From Caldilineaceae bacterium (GTDB lineage: Bacteria > Chloroflexota > Anaerolineae > Caldilineales > Caldilineaceae): a DNA stretch of 15,915 nucleotides. Position numbers and translations under genes: made by a program. Where the stretch lies: contig JAPPKT010000127.1 in NCBI GenBank assembly GCA_028819675.1, forward strand, positions 1 through 15,915, written 5' to 3'. Shown here one piece after another: positions 15,885 through 15,915 of the stretch; within the stretch, counting starts at the first letter, position 1, and each line of letters begins with the position of its first letter. Under the pieces are notes generated by a model. It did no database searches. It saw only the letters and a list, made by a program, of their open reading frames with translations, and had not been told where the DNA came from.

Positions 15885-15915
15885 GGGGGGGGGGGGCCCC
15901 CCCCCAAAGGGGGGG
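15885..15915. other. Homopolymer run at the contig end, probable assembly artefact
   Basis: Twelve G (15885-15896), nine C (15897-15905), three A and seven G follow in succession. Such G/C stacks at the very end of a sequence are typical of sequencing or assembly error rather than genomic DNA. Confidence 0.75.

Overview
The window carries ten protein-coding genes on about 15.9 kb of moderately GC-rich DNA. It looks like a metagenome-derived contig from a Chloroflexota bacterium, probably of the Anaerolineae/Caldilineae type. That placement is inference. It rests on a bacterial Elp3 gene, a Trm9-like methyltransferase, a BtrH-like protein of a kind I associate with this phylum, and short palindromic repeats with GGGCACCC / GGGTGCCC arms like those common in these genomes. 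The right end is a G12-C9-A3-G7 homopolymer run that looks like an assembly artefact at a contig end.

Layout. At 1-490 there is no convincing gene, but there is a good sigma70-like promoter and a long leader. A lipoprotein gene follows (491-1456), closed by a strong intrinsic terminator (1530-1565). Next come two divergent genes with start codons about 64 bp apart: elp3 on the minus strand (1758-3497) and a Trm9-like SAM methyltransferase on the plus strand (3562-4371). The plus-strand run continues with galactokinase (4435-5643), an overlapping PPOX-fold flavin/F420-type protein (5621-6142) and a BtrH N-terminal-domain protein (6228-7433). A minus-strand pair follows: an S9 serine peptidase (10616-8733) whose end overlaps the start of an MFS transporter (8743-7460). 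Divergent from the peptidase is a GT-C membrane glycosyltransferase (10844-12664). It converges, across a three-copy palindromic repeat array (12773-12884), on a second polytopic GT-C-like glycosyltransferase (14407-12896). That gene is coupled by an ATGA overlap to a membrane-anchored ADP-ribosylglycohydrolase-family gene (15564-14404).

The most interesting unit is the elp3/trm9-like pair. In eukaryotes Elp3 (within Elongator) makes the cm5U34 intermediate in tRNA, and Trm9/ALKBH8 methylates the carboxymethyl group to give mcm5U34. Here a complete Elp3 (radical SAM plus GNAT) and a methyltransferase with Trm9-like landmarks sit head to head, which suggests a minimal two-gene bacterial route to mcm5U34 or a related wobble modification. 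The second theme is the cell envelope: two GT-C glycosyltransferases, an anchored ADP-ribosylglycohydrolase-like protein and a lipoprotein. The other genes (galactokinase, PPOX protein, BtrH-like protein, MFS pump, peptidase) look like ordinary housekeeping or accessory metabolism with no evident shared pathway.
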